The notes beneath the pieces are model-generated. The model had not been told where the DNA came from. It ran no database searches and saw only the letters and a list, made by a program, of their open reading frames with translations. Positions 23,337 through 32,615 of a stretch of DNA of 52,424 nucleotides are shown in pieces. The translations under genes and the position numbers were made by a program. Source of the stretch: an uncultured Lachnospiraceae bacterium (GTDB lineage: Bacteria > Bacillota > Clostridia > Lachnospirales > Lachnospiraceae). The stretch spans positions 1-52,424 of the forward strand of contig CANQRU010000087.1 in assembly GCA_947626395.1 (NCBI GenBank). Reading direction: 5' to 3'. Within the stretch, counting starts at the first letter, position 1. Each line of letters opens with the position of its first letter.

Positions 23337-24122
23337 TCACATATCCCCAATTCCGGCGTTCTGAACCTTCCTGACCGTATCCAGCGTCCGCAGCATTCCT
23401 TTCAGCACATAATCATAATCCGCGCCTGAAGCGATCATATTGATTCCCATGTCATGATACCGCTTCAGTGTCTCCGGATCGGTCGCAACTGTGGAGACCC
23501 CCACCGTCTTCCCCTGTTCCTTAAACGCACGGATCGCCTTCCGGGCCAGGCTTATATTTTCCTCACAGAACACGTCTCCCAGCCGGTTAATGGAACCGGA
23601 CAGGTCGTGCATTCCGAGAACGCAGCCGTCCAGATACGGGATCGATGCGATCCGTTCCGCATCCTGCGCCGCTTCCTTCTGTTCGATCTGGACGAAACGG
23701 CACATTTTCAAATGACCTTCCCCGTAATAATACGCTTCGTCGTCCAGTCCGTACCGGACGGCCCCCTTCGGTCCGCAGCCGCGCTTCCCGTAAGGCGGAT
23801 ACAACGTATATTCGATCATCCTGTACGCATGTTCGCAGTTCATGATCATCGGGAAAATGATGCCGTCCACGCCCATTTCCATCACCCGCTTCGTCACCGT
23901 AAAATCATCCGCCGGAACACGGACGAATACCGGCGTTCCCGCCGCCCTGGCCGACAGCAGATGGATGTGTACCTGCTCGCAGGAAAGCCGGGTATGTTCC
24001 ATATCGACCCAGATAAAATCATACCCCAGCGCGCCCGCGATCTCCGTCAGACCGGCATCCGAGAAATGAATATGGGTGCCGCAGACGGGAAGGGCGGACT
24101 GAATTTTTTCTTTGATGTTCAT
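23337..24122 (-). CDS. HpcH/HpaI-family class II aldolase
   Basis: Metal-dependent aldolase of the family that splits 2-keto-3-deoxy sugar acids or 4-hydroxy-2-oxo acids into pyruvate and an aldehyde. 261 residues. Family landmarks: WVDMEHTR near the N-terminus, the YPPYGKRGCG loop, metal ligands in VQIEQKEA (Glu) and GMHDLSGSI (Asp), and ASGADYDYVLKG at the end. The position at the end of a sugar operon with a second, DHDPS-type aldolase suggests cleavage of a keto-deoxy sugar acid. The substrate cannot be read from the sequence. Confidence 0.9.
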   Translation of the reverse strand: MNIKEKIQSALPVCGTHIHFSDAGLTEIAGALGYDFIWVDMEHTRLSCEQVHIHLLSARAAGTPVFVRVPADDFTVTKRVMEMGVDGIIFPMIMNCEHAYRMIEYTLYPPYGKRGCGPKGAVRYGLDDEAYYYGEGHLKMCRFVQIEQKEAAQDAERIASIPYLDGCVLGMHDLSGSINRLGDVFCEENISLARKAIRAFKEQGKTVGVSTVATDPETLKRYHDMGINMIASGADYDYVLKGMLRTLDTVRKVQNAGIGDM

Positions 24123-24141
24123 TTACGGAAACCTTCCTCAC

Positions 24142-25029
24142 TTATTTATCTAACATAAATCGCTGGAACCGCAGGGAAGCTTCTGCGGCCTCGTCTAACG
24201 CGCCTTCTGATGTATCGTTCACAACGCTGCGCCAGATCTTAATATCCTTTCCGACGGTTCCTCCGGGAATAACAAACGGTTCCATAACTACGGTTCCGTC
24301 ATAACCGATGGCTTTCAGCGCATCTCTGATTTCTCTCCATGGCATGTGTCCCTGTCCCGGAACCATACGGTTGCACTCTCCCGTATGGAAATGGCCAAGC
24401 AGATCGCCGGCTTCACGAATCGCATTTCCGATACTCTGCTCTTCAATATTCATATGAAACGTATCCAGCATCACCTTAACATTTTCCGCCCTGGGTTCCA
24501 GCTGGCGGACTTCATGTACAAATCTGGTTCCTTCCTCAGCCGTATTGAGTACATGATTTTCAAAACGGTTCAGCACTTCCATGCCTATCGTCCCGATTCC
24601 GTATTCAAGGCCGATCCGTCCCAGTTCGGCAATCCCCTCCACGCCTCTTTCCCAGTCTCCCTGTTTATCTATCGGCTGGCTGTAATCGATCGGCCAGCAT
24701 GAATAAATCGCCCCGCCGATCAATGTCGCATGGATCTTTTCCATTCTTTCAAACAGATCCTTGTAGAATTCCCTGGCGTGGGCCCTGACTTTCGCGTCAG
24801 GAGACGCAATATTATTCTCCGGAGCCGGACCGTAGCCGACCGTAAGCCGGATCCCGTTGTCTTCCGCGCATCTGCGCAGCTCCTGAAGTTCTGACAGCGT
24901 ATACTCCGGTAATGGACCTGCCGCAATCTCAAGAATATCAAATCCTAATTTTGCCGCCTTCCGGATATAATAGTTATAATCCCCGTTCCACTCTCTTTCC
25001 CAATAAGCGTAATATATTCCATGCTGCAT
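24142..25029 (-). CDS. D-allulose (D-psicose) 3-epimerase
   Basis: Interconverts D-fructose and D-allulose, and often D-tagatose and D-sorbose, at C3. 295 residues in the family's TIM-barrel layout. The four metal ligands fit: Glu151 (GMEVLNRFEN), Asp189 (VMLDTFHMN), His215 (GHFHTGECNR) and Glu250 (VVMEPFV). HGIYYAYWE at the start and the IGGAIYSCWPIDY segment are typical of the best-studied allulose epimerases. The start at MQHGIYY is fixed by these comparisons; the frame's 25 upstream codons are not part of it. ATG preceded by AAAGGAG. Located between LarA-like and aldolase genes. Confidence 0.93.
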   Translation of the reverse strand: MQHGIYYAYWEREWNGDYNYYIRKAAKLGFDILEIAAGPLPEYTLSELQELRRCAEDNGIRLTVGYGPAPENNIASPDAKVRAHAREFYKDLFERMEKIHATLIGGAIYSCWPIDYSQPIDKQGDWERGVEGIAELGRIGLEYGIGTIGMEVLNRFENHVLNTAEEGTRFVHEVRQLEPRAENVKVMLDTFHMNIEEQSIGNAIREAGDLLGHFHTGECNRMVPGQGHMPWREIRDALKAIGYDGTVVMEPFVIPGGTVGKDIKIWRSVVNDTSEGALDEAAEASLRFQRFMLDK

Positions 25030-25054
25030 CGTCGTTCTCCTTTCAGGCGTATGC

Positions 25055-26353
25055 CTATCCAAACATGTTATACATCGACGGATCCAGATTCCCCTGATCA
25101 TCAAACAGAATATCTATCCGTTCATCTTCTGTTTTCAAAGCAGGATTCTTAAGACTCTCCCCGGCCAGGGCCTCGGAAATCAAAAATGTATTAAATCCAA
25201 GCGTATGTTTCATCCACACGATCCGCCATCCTTTTTCCGGCATTTTCTGAGGCATTGTATGAAGCGCAAGCTGCACTGCGTTTCGGTCGTTGGGCATGAC
25301 TACCGGAAGTCTCATCCCATCCAGATCCCGGCTGGTAATCCCATTCGGATAGGTCTCCAGAAAATCCGCTTTATCCATAAACCTCTGCGTGATCACATCC
25401 GCGTTTCCGATCCCGACAAAATTGTGATGGGACGCTTCCGTCAGATCCAAAGCCGCGATGCGCTCAATAAACGGTTCCAGCCGGCTGTCCGGTCCGAAAC
25501 GTCCCGTTACATTGGGATCCATCCCTGCGCCGCTGATATCTTTCCCGAATTCATTTAAAACCAGCAGGTCAACCTTTGCAAACGGGACCCGGGGAATCAG
25601 GCTTTTTGCCTCACATAAAAGCCGCGCGTCTTCTTCATCATACCGGTCCTGCGGCACAGCCTCGATCCGGTAGGTCTGGCGAAAAGCATCTTCTACGATC
25701 GCCATTCCAAAAAGGATCCTCTTCTTTTTTAATACTTCCGACGCGATCTCAGTAATATTCCGCTCCATAAGCGCTTTGCCGTCCGAATGGCATACCGCCG
25801 CCCCTTTTTGTTTTCCGCAGCCGACCGCCAGCATCTTATACAGGCCGCTTTCATGACGCCCGTGAAAATCCGTATGAGGTCTGATCCGCCCGACAGTCAC
25901 AATCCAGTCAGCGCCAGCGGCATTTTTATCCATATATACAGGCAGTCCGCCCGCCGTAACGCCAAGAGACACCGTCTCCATGGACGACCTGATCGGCACG
26001 CCGGCAAACTCCTCCGTAATACCGCGGCTTTCCAATATTCTGCGCTGTCCCTCCGCGGTCGATCCTCCATGGCTTCCCATCGCCGGGAAAATAAACGGCC
26101 GGCCGCCGGCGGATTTTAAAATATCAACCACACTCTTTACGATGCAGTCATAGTTATTAATATCCCTGCTTCCCACTCCTACCGCCACGGTATCGCCCGG
26201 TTTGAGCCGTTCCAGCAGGCGGCGTTCTTCAATGCGGTTCTTTATAATGTCAAATAAGCCGTCCCTGCTGATCGCTCCCCTTGGCACCTCAAGATGGGCC
26301 TTAACAAAACGGGGGATCTGTACGGAACTGAGCAGAGTATCATAAACACTCAT
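25055..26353 (-). CDS. LarA-like (nickel-pincer racemase/epimerase superfamily) protein
   Basis: 432 residues. Resembles the lactate racemase domain (DUF2088): Arg in GVGSRDI, His in AMGSHGGST, and a region with several His and Lys (RPHTDFHGRHESGLYKMLAVGCGKQKGA) that in LarA holds catalytic and pincer-cofactor ligands. LarA relatives act on lactate, malate or sugar acids, so an epimerase of a 2-hydroxy or aldonic acid is likely. No larB/larC/larE cofactor genes are in the window. The start was taken at the ATG in MSVYDTLL; the GTG four codons earlier overlaps its ribosome binding site. 8 bases follow the upstream stop. Confidence 0.75.
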   Translation of the reverse strand: MSVYDTLLSSVQIPRFVKAHLEVPRGAISRDGLFDIIKNRIEERRLLERLKPGDTVAVGVGSRDINNYDCIVKSVVDILKSAGGRPFIFPAMGSHGGSTAEGQRRILESRGITEEFAGVPIRSSMETVSLGVTAGGLPVYMDKNAAGADWIVTVGRIRPHTDFHGRHESGLYKMLAVGCGKQKGAAVCHSDGKALMERNITEIASEVLKKKRILFGMAIVEDAFRQTYRIEAVPQDRYDEEDARLLCEAKSLIPRVPFAKVDLLVLNEFGKDISGAGMDPNVTGRFGPDSRLEPFIERIAALDLTEASHHNFVGIGNADVITQRFMDKADFLETYPNGITSRDLDGMRLPVVMPNDRNAVQLALHTMPQKMPEKGWRIVWMKHTLGFNTFLISEALAGESLKNPALKTEDERIDILFDDQGNLDPSMYNMFG

Positions 26354-26361
26354 TCTTCCGG

Positions 26362-27900
26362 TCACTCCTTTGCTTCCTCTGTAAAACAGAAAGAATATAC
26401 GTCGGCGTCTGACATAACGATCCTGAGCCGTATCGGTTTTCCTTCCAGGTCCTTGATCTTCCGGTTAAAACCCACCTTGCGGTCGATGGAATTGCCAAAG
26501 ATCTCGCAGCTTTCATATCCTTCGATCGGGCGCCCGGTTTTATCCAGAATTTCCACTTTTAAATAGCCGGCGGCACTCGTCTCGAAATTGATCCGCAGAG
26601 TGTCCCCTTTAAACAGAAACGGCTTTGTAACAAGAAGCTTTGAATCAAACCCTGCGTGCCGGCTTATAAATCCATCCGACCGGATCACATGCCGGACAAG
26701 ATATACCCCTTCCTTCTCCGGGAACCACCGCCGGTGCGTCACTAGGAAGGAAAGTTCCGGGTCTGCTCCCGGCAGATCCGACGGCAATTCCATCAGTCCC
26801 GCAGCCGCAAAACAGTCTCCATATACCCACGACCAGTCACACTCCGGTTCCGGACGGAGAAATGCTTCGCTGGGTCGTTCGAAATGAACAGAATCCCGTG
26901 AAAACATAAACATGGCGTCCGTCACGGTATATCCATACCGCGGAACCGTCTTCTTCATCCGGTCAAGCCGGTTCGTTCTTCCGCAAAGCTGATCATAATT
27001 GTCCGTCCAGACTGTCCTCTCGGGATAGCGGGCGGGGAAGCCGACCAGAAGATGCGGCGCTCTCGGATATTTCTGGACATTATTGATATACAAATGAAAA
27101 TCCGGGGCGTCTTCTCCAAACTCAATGATCTTTGGGTCGCTCCAGTTTTTAAAGTCCGGCGACTCCATTCTCCTTATATCTCTCGTACTGTCTTTGCCCG
27201 CAGAAATCCCGGCATTGTTTTCCAGATCCCCGGAAGTATGCCATCCGCGAAAATAGCAAATGTATTTGCCTTCCGTCTCATCATATAAGACCGTATTCAG
27301 GGAATCAAAAAAGCGATCATGAGCATAGATATACCATCCAAAGCGAAAATGGATACCATCCGCGCTCACCAGACATTTCAGCGTGTGCTCGGTCACCTTT
27401 TTATTGTTATGGCGGAAAACTCCATGGATCCCTTTATAACGCTCTTCCGGCGGGCATGCCGGATTGGTGTCTTTCATCACAAAGATCGACTCGCCCCACG
27501 CTGTCGGGTCATGCCAGTCATCTTTATCCGCGTCCCAGATAATATTATTATCTGTCGAACCGTCAAAAGTACAGATCCCCAGCGACGGTTTCACCCAATG
27601 CAGCCCATCCTGACTCTCCGCATAACAAAGCCTGAACAGATTCCGGTCTGCATCCGGCGTTTCCTCAGCATATATTTCCGGCGTATTACGCGCCTCATAA
27701 TACATCCGATAGCGATCATCGTCTTTTAGCACATTAAAGAAATAGCAGCAATCTCCTTCCCATGCTTCGCTGCATTTCATCACTACTTCTTTTCTGACCG
27801 GATGATGCAGAATGCGTTCCGCGGTCGTGTATCGCAGATCAACCAGATAGTCGTCCCAGAATACTTCCCGACGGGTACCAATATCGAATACTCTTTCCAT
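26362..27900 (-). CDS. Glycoside hydrolase-like five-bladed beta-propeller protein
   Basis: 512 residues, resembling GH32/GH43-type five-bladed propellers: EVFWDDYLVD near the start, repeated blade patterns (YRMYYEARN, LFRLCYAESQDGLHW, KYICYFRGWH), an acidic DAMFMFSRDSVHFERP, and a C-terminal beta-sandwich (LKVEILDKTGRPIEGY). Such proteins are common beside sugar transport genes. No signal peptide, so it would act in the cytoplasm on an imported saccharide. Catalytic acids cannot be assigned with confidence. Confidence 0.72.
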   Translation of the reverse strand: MERVFDIGTRREVFWDDYLVDLRYTTAERILHHPVRKEVVMKCSEAWEGDCCYFFNVLKDDDRYRMYYEARNTPEIYAEETPDADRNLFRLCYAESQDGLHWVKPSLGICTFDGSTDNNIIWDADKDDWHDPTAWGESIFVMKDTNPACPPEERYKGIHGVFRHNNKKVTEHTLKCLVSADGIHFRFGWYIYAHDRFFDSLNTVLYDETEGKYICYFRGWHTSGDLENNAGISAGKDSTRDIRRMESPDFKNWSDPKIIEFGEDAPDFHLYINNVQKYPRAPHLLVGFPARYPERTVWTDNYDQLCGRTNRLDRMKKTVPRYGYTVTDAMFMFSRDSVHFERPSEAFLRPEPECDWSWVYGDCFAAAGLMELPSDLPGADPELSFLVTHRRWFPEKEGVYLVRHVIRSDGFISRHAGFDSKLLVTKPFLFKGDTLRINFETSAAGYLKVEILDKTGRPIEGYESCEIFGNSIDRKVGFNRKIKDLEGKPIRLRIVMSDADVYSFCFTEEAKE

Positions 27901-28025
27901 TTTTAACCCCTCTTTATCTATAAACTATGGCTGTCCTTCCCTGCCTTTTCCAGCTGCGGCTGTCAAATTCAGGCAATCCGTTTCGTTTTTTCATGACTTA
28001 CACACTTCCTCATTTTGAATAAAAA

Positions 28026-28931
28026 TCACGCGGCTACATTCTTATAATCCAATTTCTCTAATTCACTCAAAAGCTTTTTTTCCTGCTCCGGCGTCAGATT
28101 TTCCATTGGCCGCCGTACAGCGTTCGTCCTGATGATTCCTTCTTCCTTCAGCACCGTTTTAAATGCCGCAATGCTGTTTATGCTTCCCAACACACTGCCC
28201 AGCATATTGGTCCGCCTCTGATACGCCGCCGCAAGTTCGTAATCCTTCCTCTGAATTGCTTCCCATATCGCCGTATAATGTTTCCCGATCACATTGGCGC
28301 ACCCGGAAACAACGCCATCCCCTCCGATTGCGCAAAACGCCGCGAATAAATGATCCGGCCCGGCTAATACGCTGAATTTTCCGCCATTCACCGCCAGCAG
28401 ATTCTGCATCCTTGTAAAATCCGGGAAGCTGTATTTAATGCCGATCACATTCGGACACCGCCGCGCTATTTCCTCACAAACAGAAACGTTCAGATCGTTG
28501 CCGGCATTCTGAGGTATCGCGTATAAATATATCGGAAACGTGCCGGACACACTGTCTGCCACCGTCACATAGAAGTCAATCAGTCCCCGGTCGCTCAGTT
28601 TATAAAACGCCGGCGTTACAACGCTGATCCCGTCTGCTCCGATCGACTCGGCATGCCGGCATAATTCGATCGTATCTTTTAAATTCCAGGCTCCGGTATG
28701 AACAAAGACCCGGAGCCGCCCCGTAGCATGTTTAACAACTGTTTCGGCAATCCGTTTTCTCTCCGCGACTGTCAGGTACATCATCTCTCCCGTGGTACCG
28801 CATGGAAAGACGCCCTGTGCTCCGCAATCGGCAATATGATCGATCAGCCTCTCCAAAGATTCTTCATCGATCGTATCCTGGCCGGTCAACGGTGTAACAA
28901 TGGGAACGATCGTCCCGTATAGCCTTTTCAT
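28026..28931 (-). CDS. DHDPS/NAL-superfamily class I aldolase
   Basis: Schiff-base aldolase or dehydratase of the dapA/nanA family. GTTGE in the first third, the tyrosine of the relay in YLYAIPQNAG, and the Schiff-base lysine in VIGIKYSFPD. 301 residues. The context (sugar operon) argues for a keto-deoxy sugar acid, not for lysine synthesis. The start is the ATG after AGGAGATTGATA; an upstream TTG was rejected. Confidence 0.9.
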   Translation of the reverse strand: MKRLYGTIVPIVTPLTGQDTIDEESLERLIDHIADCGAQGVFPCGTTGEMMYLTVAERKRIAETVVKHATGRLRVFVHTGAWNLKDTIELCRHAESIGADGISVVTPAFYKLSDRGLIDFYVTVADSVSGTFPIYLYAIPQNAGNDLNVSVCEEIARRCPNVIGIKYSFPDFTRMQNLLAVNGGKFSVLAGPDHLFAAFCAIGGDGVVSGCANVIGKHYTAIWEAIQRKDYELAAAYQRRTNMLGSVLGSINSIAAFKTVLKEEGIIRTNAVRRPMENLTPEQEKKLLSELEKLDYKNVAA

Positions 28932-28958
28932 TATCAATCTCCTTAAATGGCTGCTTTT

Positions 28959-29846
28959 CTAATTCCCCACAGCCTTCTCAACCTCTTCCATTACAGGAAT
29001 CGATACAGCTGCTCCCTGACGGCTGACAGTTATCGCAGCCGCATGAGCCGCTCTGACCAGGGCAGTTTCAACCGTTCCTCCATTCAGGATCGTCTGAAGA
29101 AAATAGCCGGTAAACGTGTCTCCGGCCGCAGTAGAATCCACGGCTTTTGTCGGTATGGCGTTCTGCCGCACACGATCGCGGCCATATGCGCAGATCGCTC
29201 CTTTTTCTCCCAAAGTCAGCACGATATGACTGTCAGGACAGAGATGAAGAAAGGCGTCCAGCATTTTGTCCGGATCTTTCTCCCCGGTTAAATCCTCCGC
29301 TTCAATCTCATTCAGGATCAGCCATTCGACTCGTTCCAACGGCCAATTATGTATCTCCGGAGTCATCGGGGATGGATTCAGAACGATCCGAAGCCCTCTC
29401 CTGACCGCTTCCTTCAGGATCATCTCCCCGCCGTTTATCTCGTTCTGTATTAAAATAACATCGCCGCTGTCAAATTCATCCAATACCCTCTCAACCATCT
29501 CTTCGGTGATACGCTGGTTTGCGCCGCCATAAAGGATAATCGAATTACTCCCGTTCTCATCCACCTGAATTACCGCGTGTCCTGTCGGTATATCAAAGAC
29601 TTCCAGATATCTGGTATTTATACCATATTCATTCAGACAGTCCCGAAGGAACAAACCGTCCGTGCCAATCGCTCCGGCAAAATATACCTTCTGCCCTGCC
29701 TTAGCCAATGCCACAGCCTGATTAAATCCCTTCCCGCCCTCATTTTTCTGGTAATTGGTAGATGCGATCGTTTCCCCTTTCCGCACAAGATGCCTGAGCT
29801 GGTACACATGATCGACATTTACTGACCCAAAATTAATAAGTTTCAT
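28959..29846 (-). CDS. rbsK: Ribokinase (PfkB family)
   Basis: Phosphorylates ribose or a similar sugar with ATP. 295 residues. N-terminal FGSVNVDHVYQ, the substrate motif NEGGKGFNQAVA, and the catalytic motif DSTAAGDTFTGYFL with the base Asp, all typical of ribokinases. It lies 6 bases downstream of the nucleoside hydrolase stop, so ribose released there could be its substrate. Confidence 0.9.
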   Translation of the reverse strand: MKLINFGSVNVDHVYQLRHLVRKGETIASTNYQKNEGGKGFNQAVALAKAGQKVYFAGAIGTDGLFLRDCLNEYGINTRYLEVFDIPTGHAVIQVDENGSNSIILYGGANQRITEEMVERVLDEFDSGDVILIQNEINGGEMILKEAVRRGLRIVLNPSPMTPEIHNWPLERVEWLILNEIEAEDLTGEKDPDKMLDAFLHLCPDSHIVLTLGEKGAICAYGRDRVRQNAIPTKAVDSTAAGDTFTGYFLQTILNGGTVETALVRAAHAAAITVSRQGAAVSIPVMEEVEKAVGN

Positions 29847-29852
29847 AAATAT

Positions 29853-30764
29853 CTACACCTCCGCGAGCCGTGCAAACAGGTCTGCCATCAGCGCATCCCG
29901 CTTAATTCGATAAACATAACGGCACAGCGGACGGCGCTGATCCTGTGCGTAATAATCGTCATACTCCGGAATCGGCGTCGGGATAAGCATATCCGACATA
30001 TATTTTTCCTGATCATTAAGCAGCCAGCCTATAGTTGTAACATCCCATATTACTTTGCTCCAGACTTTTCCATGCGCAAAACGGCCGGCATAATCCAAGG
30101 TAAGCTGGATCAGATAGTCGCACAGAGGATTCTTGTCGGATAACCAGGCAAGCAGTTCCGGCAGGGATGTCCGAAACTCGCTGACAACTCCCATACACGG
30201 CAGCATAACAAGCGGAGCCCCGGAATTAAATACGACTCTCGCCGCTGCGATATCCTGGCTTATATTAAATTCATGATTATCGTACCAGTGAAGCGCATTA
30301 CCGCCAAGCCATACAATTACGATACGGTCCGCAATTTCCGGCTTTAATAAAAGCGCCGACGCCACATTGGTAATAGCCCCGATCACAGCCACATAAAGCG
30401 GATGATCCGGTGAATATTCCATTGCTCTCGCACAAAGATCAGAGGCAGCCTCGGATTCAACCGGTGTCTTTTCGTCTGGCAGATACTGTACAGAGCCGCG
30501 GTACACCGGTCTTTTTTCTCCCATTAAATCCAGCAGCTTAAAAATTTCCTGATAACTTTGTTCCATCCCGTCGCCGGGATCCCGGGAACGTTTATTGAAA
30601 AACGGAGCTGCATAGAGGGCCCTGACAGACAGCTTCGCCGCACGCAGAGCATAAGCGATCGCATATTGATCGTCTATTTCATTATAAGCATCCGTATCTA
30701 ACACCATATCTGCAGTCCCTTGCGGACACTGCAGCATCTTTATTCTCTGTTCCGTCGTTAACAT
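29853..30764 (-). CDS. Inosine-uridine type nucleoside hydrolase
   Basis: Cleaves the N-glycosidic bond of ribonucleosides, or a related ribosyl or ketosyl compound, giving a base and a sugar. The Ca2+-binding motif DTDAYNEIDDQ is near the N-terminus, and WLGGNALHW and FNISQDIAAARVVF are family features. 303 residues, no signal peptide. Together with ribokinase it suggests salvage of the sugar moiety. The rest of the operon is unusual for plain nucleoside salvage. Confidence 0.9.
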   Translation of the reverse strand: MLTTEQRIKMLQCPQGTADMVLDTDAYNEIDDQYAIAYALRAAKLSVRALYAAPFFNKRSRDPGDGMEQSYQEIFKLLDLMGEKRPVYRGSVQYLPDEKTPVESEAASDLCARAMEYSPDHPLYVAVIGAITNVASALLLKPEIADRIVIVWLGGNALHWYDNHEFNISQDIAAARVVFNSGAPLVMLPCMGVVSEFRTSLPELLAWLSDKNPLCDYLIQLTLDYAGRFAHGKVWSKVIWDVTTIGWLLNDQEKYMSDMLIPTPIPEYDDYYAQDQRRPLCRYVYRIKRDALMADLFARLAEV

Positions 30765-30824
30765 ACCTTTATTCCCTCCTGATCACACCAGATTTTTCAG
30801 CCACTCCATATCCGTTTCAGACAA

Positions 30825-30863
30825 CGGGCGCGCCCCAACGTTCAATGCATCAGAGCGCGCCCG
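30825..30863 (-). terminator. GC-rich stem-loop behind the binding-protein gene
   Basis: Perfect 9-bp arms CGGGCGCGC/GCGCGCCCG with a 21-base loop, no T-run. As in other transport operons it may protect the 3' end of the binding-protein mRNA and reduce read-through into the catabolic genes. Confidence 0.5.
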
Positions 30864-30896
30864 CGCGCAGTCTCAACAGTTTGTCAGCTGTATGGA

Positions 30897-32552
30897 TTAA
30901 TTCATATTGGCCTTAAACCGGTCGTACTCTTCCTGAAGAAGAGTTAAGTACTCCTCAAGCCCTAAAACATTGAGCTGATCAATATACGCATCCCAGCCCT
31001 CTTCAATTCCGCCGTTTAATGCCCATCCGTTTAACGTCTGCTGGATAAACGGTTTAATATCTCCCTGCAGTTCAGAGATGCGGTCTCGGTTCTCATCACT
31101 GTACACAAACGACGGGAACAGATTCTCATTGGGCATCATCCACTCGTCATAGGCCGCGGCCGCCATAGCTCTTTCATAATTCTCAAAACTCTCTGCAAAA
31201 ACCAGCTTGTCAGCACGTTCCTTCGACATCAGTGACGGAATATTGTTTTCCAGCGTTCTGTAGTGGTGATCACGGTCATTCGATTTGTCCTTCACGTAAT
31301 ATGTGCCGTCATCTCTCTTTTCCACACAGGAATCCAGTTCGTCATACGCTCCAAAGAAATCATATACCGTCCACTCTTCATCAGCGATCAAATTCATCAG
31401 CCGCATGACGACTTCCGGATACTGACAGGTCTTAAACATCGTAAACTTGTTTCTCTGAATCGGAGATGTCTGGGATCTTGAGATCGGTTTCTTTCCATTT
31501 CCGCTGTCGAGCGGTCCAAACGCCACTCTTCCTTCCGAATAGCCTACATATTCGCTGTAAGATCCCTCGTAACTTTCTTTCGATATACCGGTATTTCTGT
31601 CATCCGTAAAACCGTCCTTGGACATGAGGCCTTCTTCAACCAGTTTGTGAATAAACAGCAGCGGTTCTTTTATCTCCGGATTTGCAAAATTAAACTCGAC
31701 GTTGCCGTTATCATCAATCGTAGCGTAGGTACTCTCTCCCGTTACCCGCAGGCCATATGACGCGATCAGATCCAGCGCGCCGCCGATATTCTGAGTGATT
31801 CCACGAGCATAATACGGTTCAACGTTGGATGGGATCGTCCCTTTTCCCGCATTTTCTTTAAACGCTTTCATCGCTTCATAAAACTCGTCAACCGTGGTCG
31901 GAATTTCCATTCCCAGTTCATCCAGCCACGCTCCGTTGATATACCAGACATCGCGCATTTCATAATCAGCACGTTCATCAATACAGGGCAGACTGTAAAT
32001 ATGGCCGTCCGGGAATGTAATAGACGCTTTTCTTCCCGGATTTTTCTCCAGGAAATCCACCCAGTTAGGAGCATATTCAAAATACTCTTCCAAAGCATAA
32101 ACATCGCCGGCTTCCGCGGCGTCCGCGATCTGCTTGTCACTGCCGCATCCCATGATCATATCCGGATAATCTCTGTCCGCGAACATTAAGCTCAATGCCG
32201 TTCCGTCCGCATACTCGATAAATTCAAGATCGATCCCACTGTATTCTTCCAGCCGCTTTACATAATCCGTCGTCGCCCATTCGCCGGCTTCCGGATTGGC
32301 CACATATCCAATCGTCAGCGTAATCGGCTCATTTACAATGGGATATCCTTCCCGGTTAAACAATCCTCCTTCTTCTTCCGCCGCGGATGAAGCCGCGGCC
32401 GCAGTCGTTTCCGTCGTTTCCGTTTTTGCGGCAGCTGTCGTTGCTGTAGTGGAACCGGAAGTCGGCGTCGAAGCAGCGTTGCCGCCGCAGGCCGTAATCA
32501 TCGCCGCTGTCAGCAGGACAGCCATTGCCTTAGTTACCATTGTCTTTTTCAT
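30897..32552 (-). CDS. Extracellular solute-binding lipoprotein (LplA/YtcQ-like)
   Basis: Captures the transported saccharide outside the cell. The lipoprotein signal ends in the lipobox ITAC (Cys22), followed by a Thr/Ala/Ser-rich linker of about 40 residues. The mature part has the two-lobe features of the large family-1 binding proteins (TLTIGYVANPEAG, GDVYALEEYFEYAPNW, YPEVVMRLMNLIADEEW, LFPSFVYSDEN). 551 residues. The two permeases lie directly upstream. There is no ATPase gene, which is usual for this type since a shared MsmX-like ATPase serves it. Confidence 0.94.
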   Translation of the reverse strand: MKKTMVTKAMAVLLTAAMITACGGNAASTPTSGSTTATTAAAKTETTETTAAAASSAAEEEGGLFNREGYPIVNEPITLTIGYVANPEAGEWATTDYVKRLEEYSGIDLEFIEYADGTALSLMFADRDYPDMIMGCGSDKQIADAAEAGDVYALEEYFEYAPNWVDFLEKNPGRKASITFPDGHIYSLPCIDERADYEMRDVWYINGAWLDELGMEIPTTVDEFYEAMKAFKENAGKGTIPSNVEPYYARGITQNIGGALDLIASYGLRVTGESTYATIDDNGNVEFNFANPEIKEPLLFIHKLVEEGLMSKDGFTDDRNTGISKESYEGSYSEYVGYSEGRVAFGPLDSGNGKKPISRSQTSPIQRNKFTMFKTCQYPEVVMRLMNLIADEEWTVYDFFGAYDELDSCVEKRDDGTYYVKDKSNDRDHHYRTLENNIPSLMSKERADKLVFAESFENYERAMAAAAYDEWMMPNENLFPSFVYSDENRDRISELQGDIKPFIQQTLNGWALNGGIEEGWDAYIDQLNVLGLEEYLTLLQEEYDRFKANMN

Positions 32553-32615
32553 ACTACGTCTCCTCTCTTAGATATAAGTATTATAAATTCAGGCGCTTCG
32601 TACGCCAAAATTCCG

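Noticed and set aside
27914-27994. 26-codon frame with GAGGAAG upstream, between the aldolase and the propeller gene
   Set aside because: It has a passable ribosome binding site but no domain, no coupling with neighbours, and could equally be chance in a 125-base gap.
28026-28931. Lysine-biosynthesis dapA
   Set aside because: The fold fits, but it lies inside a sugar operon with no other lysine genes, so a keto-deoxy sugar acid aldolase is more likely.
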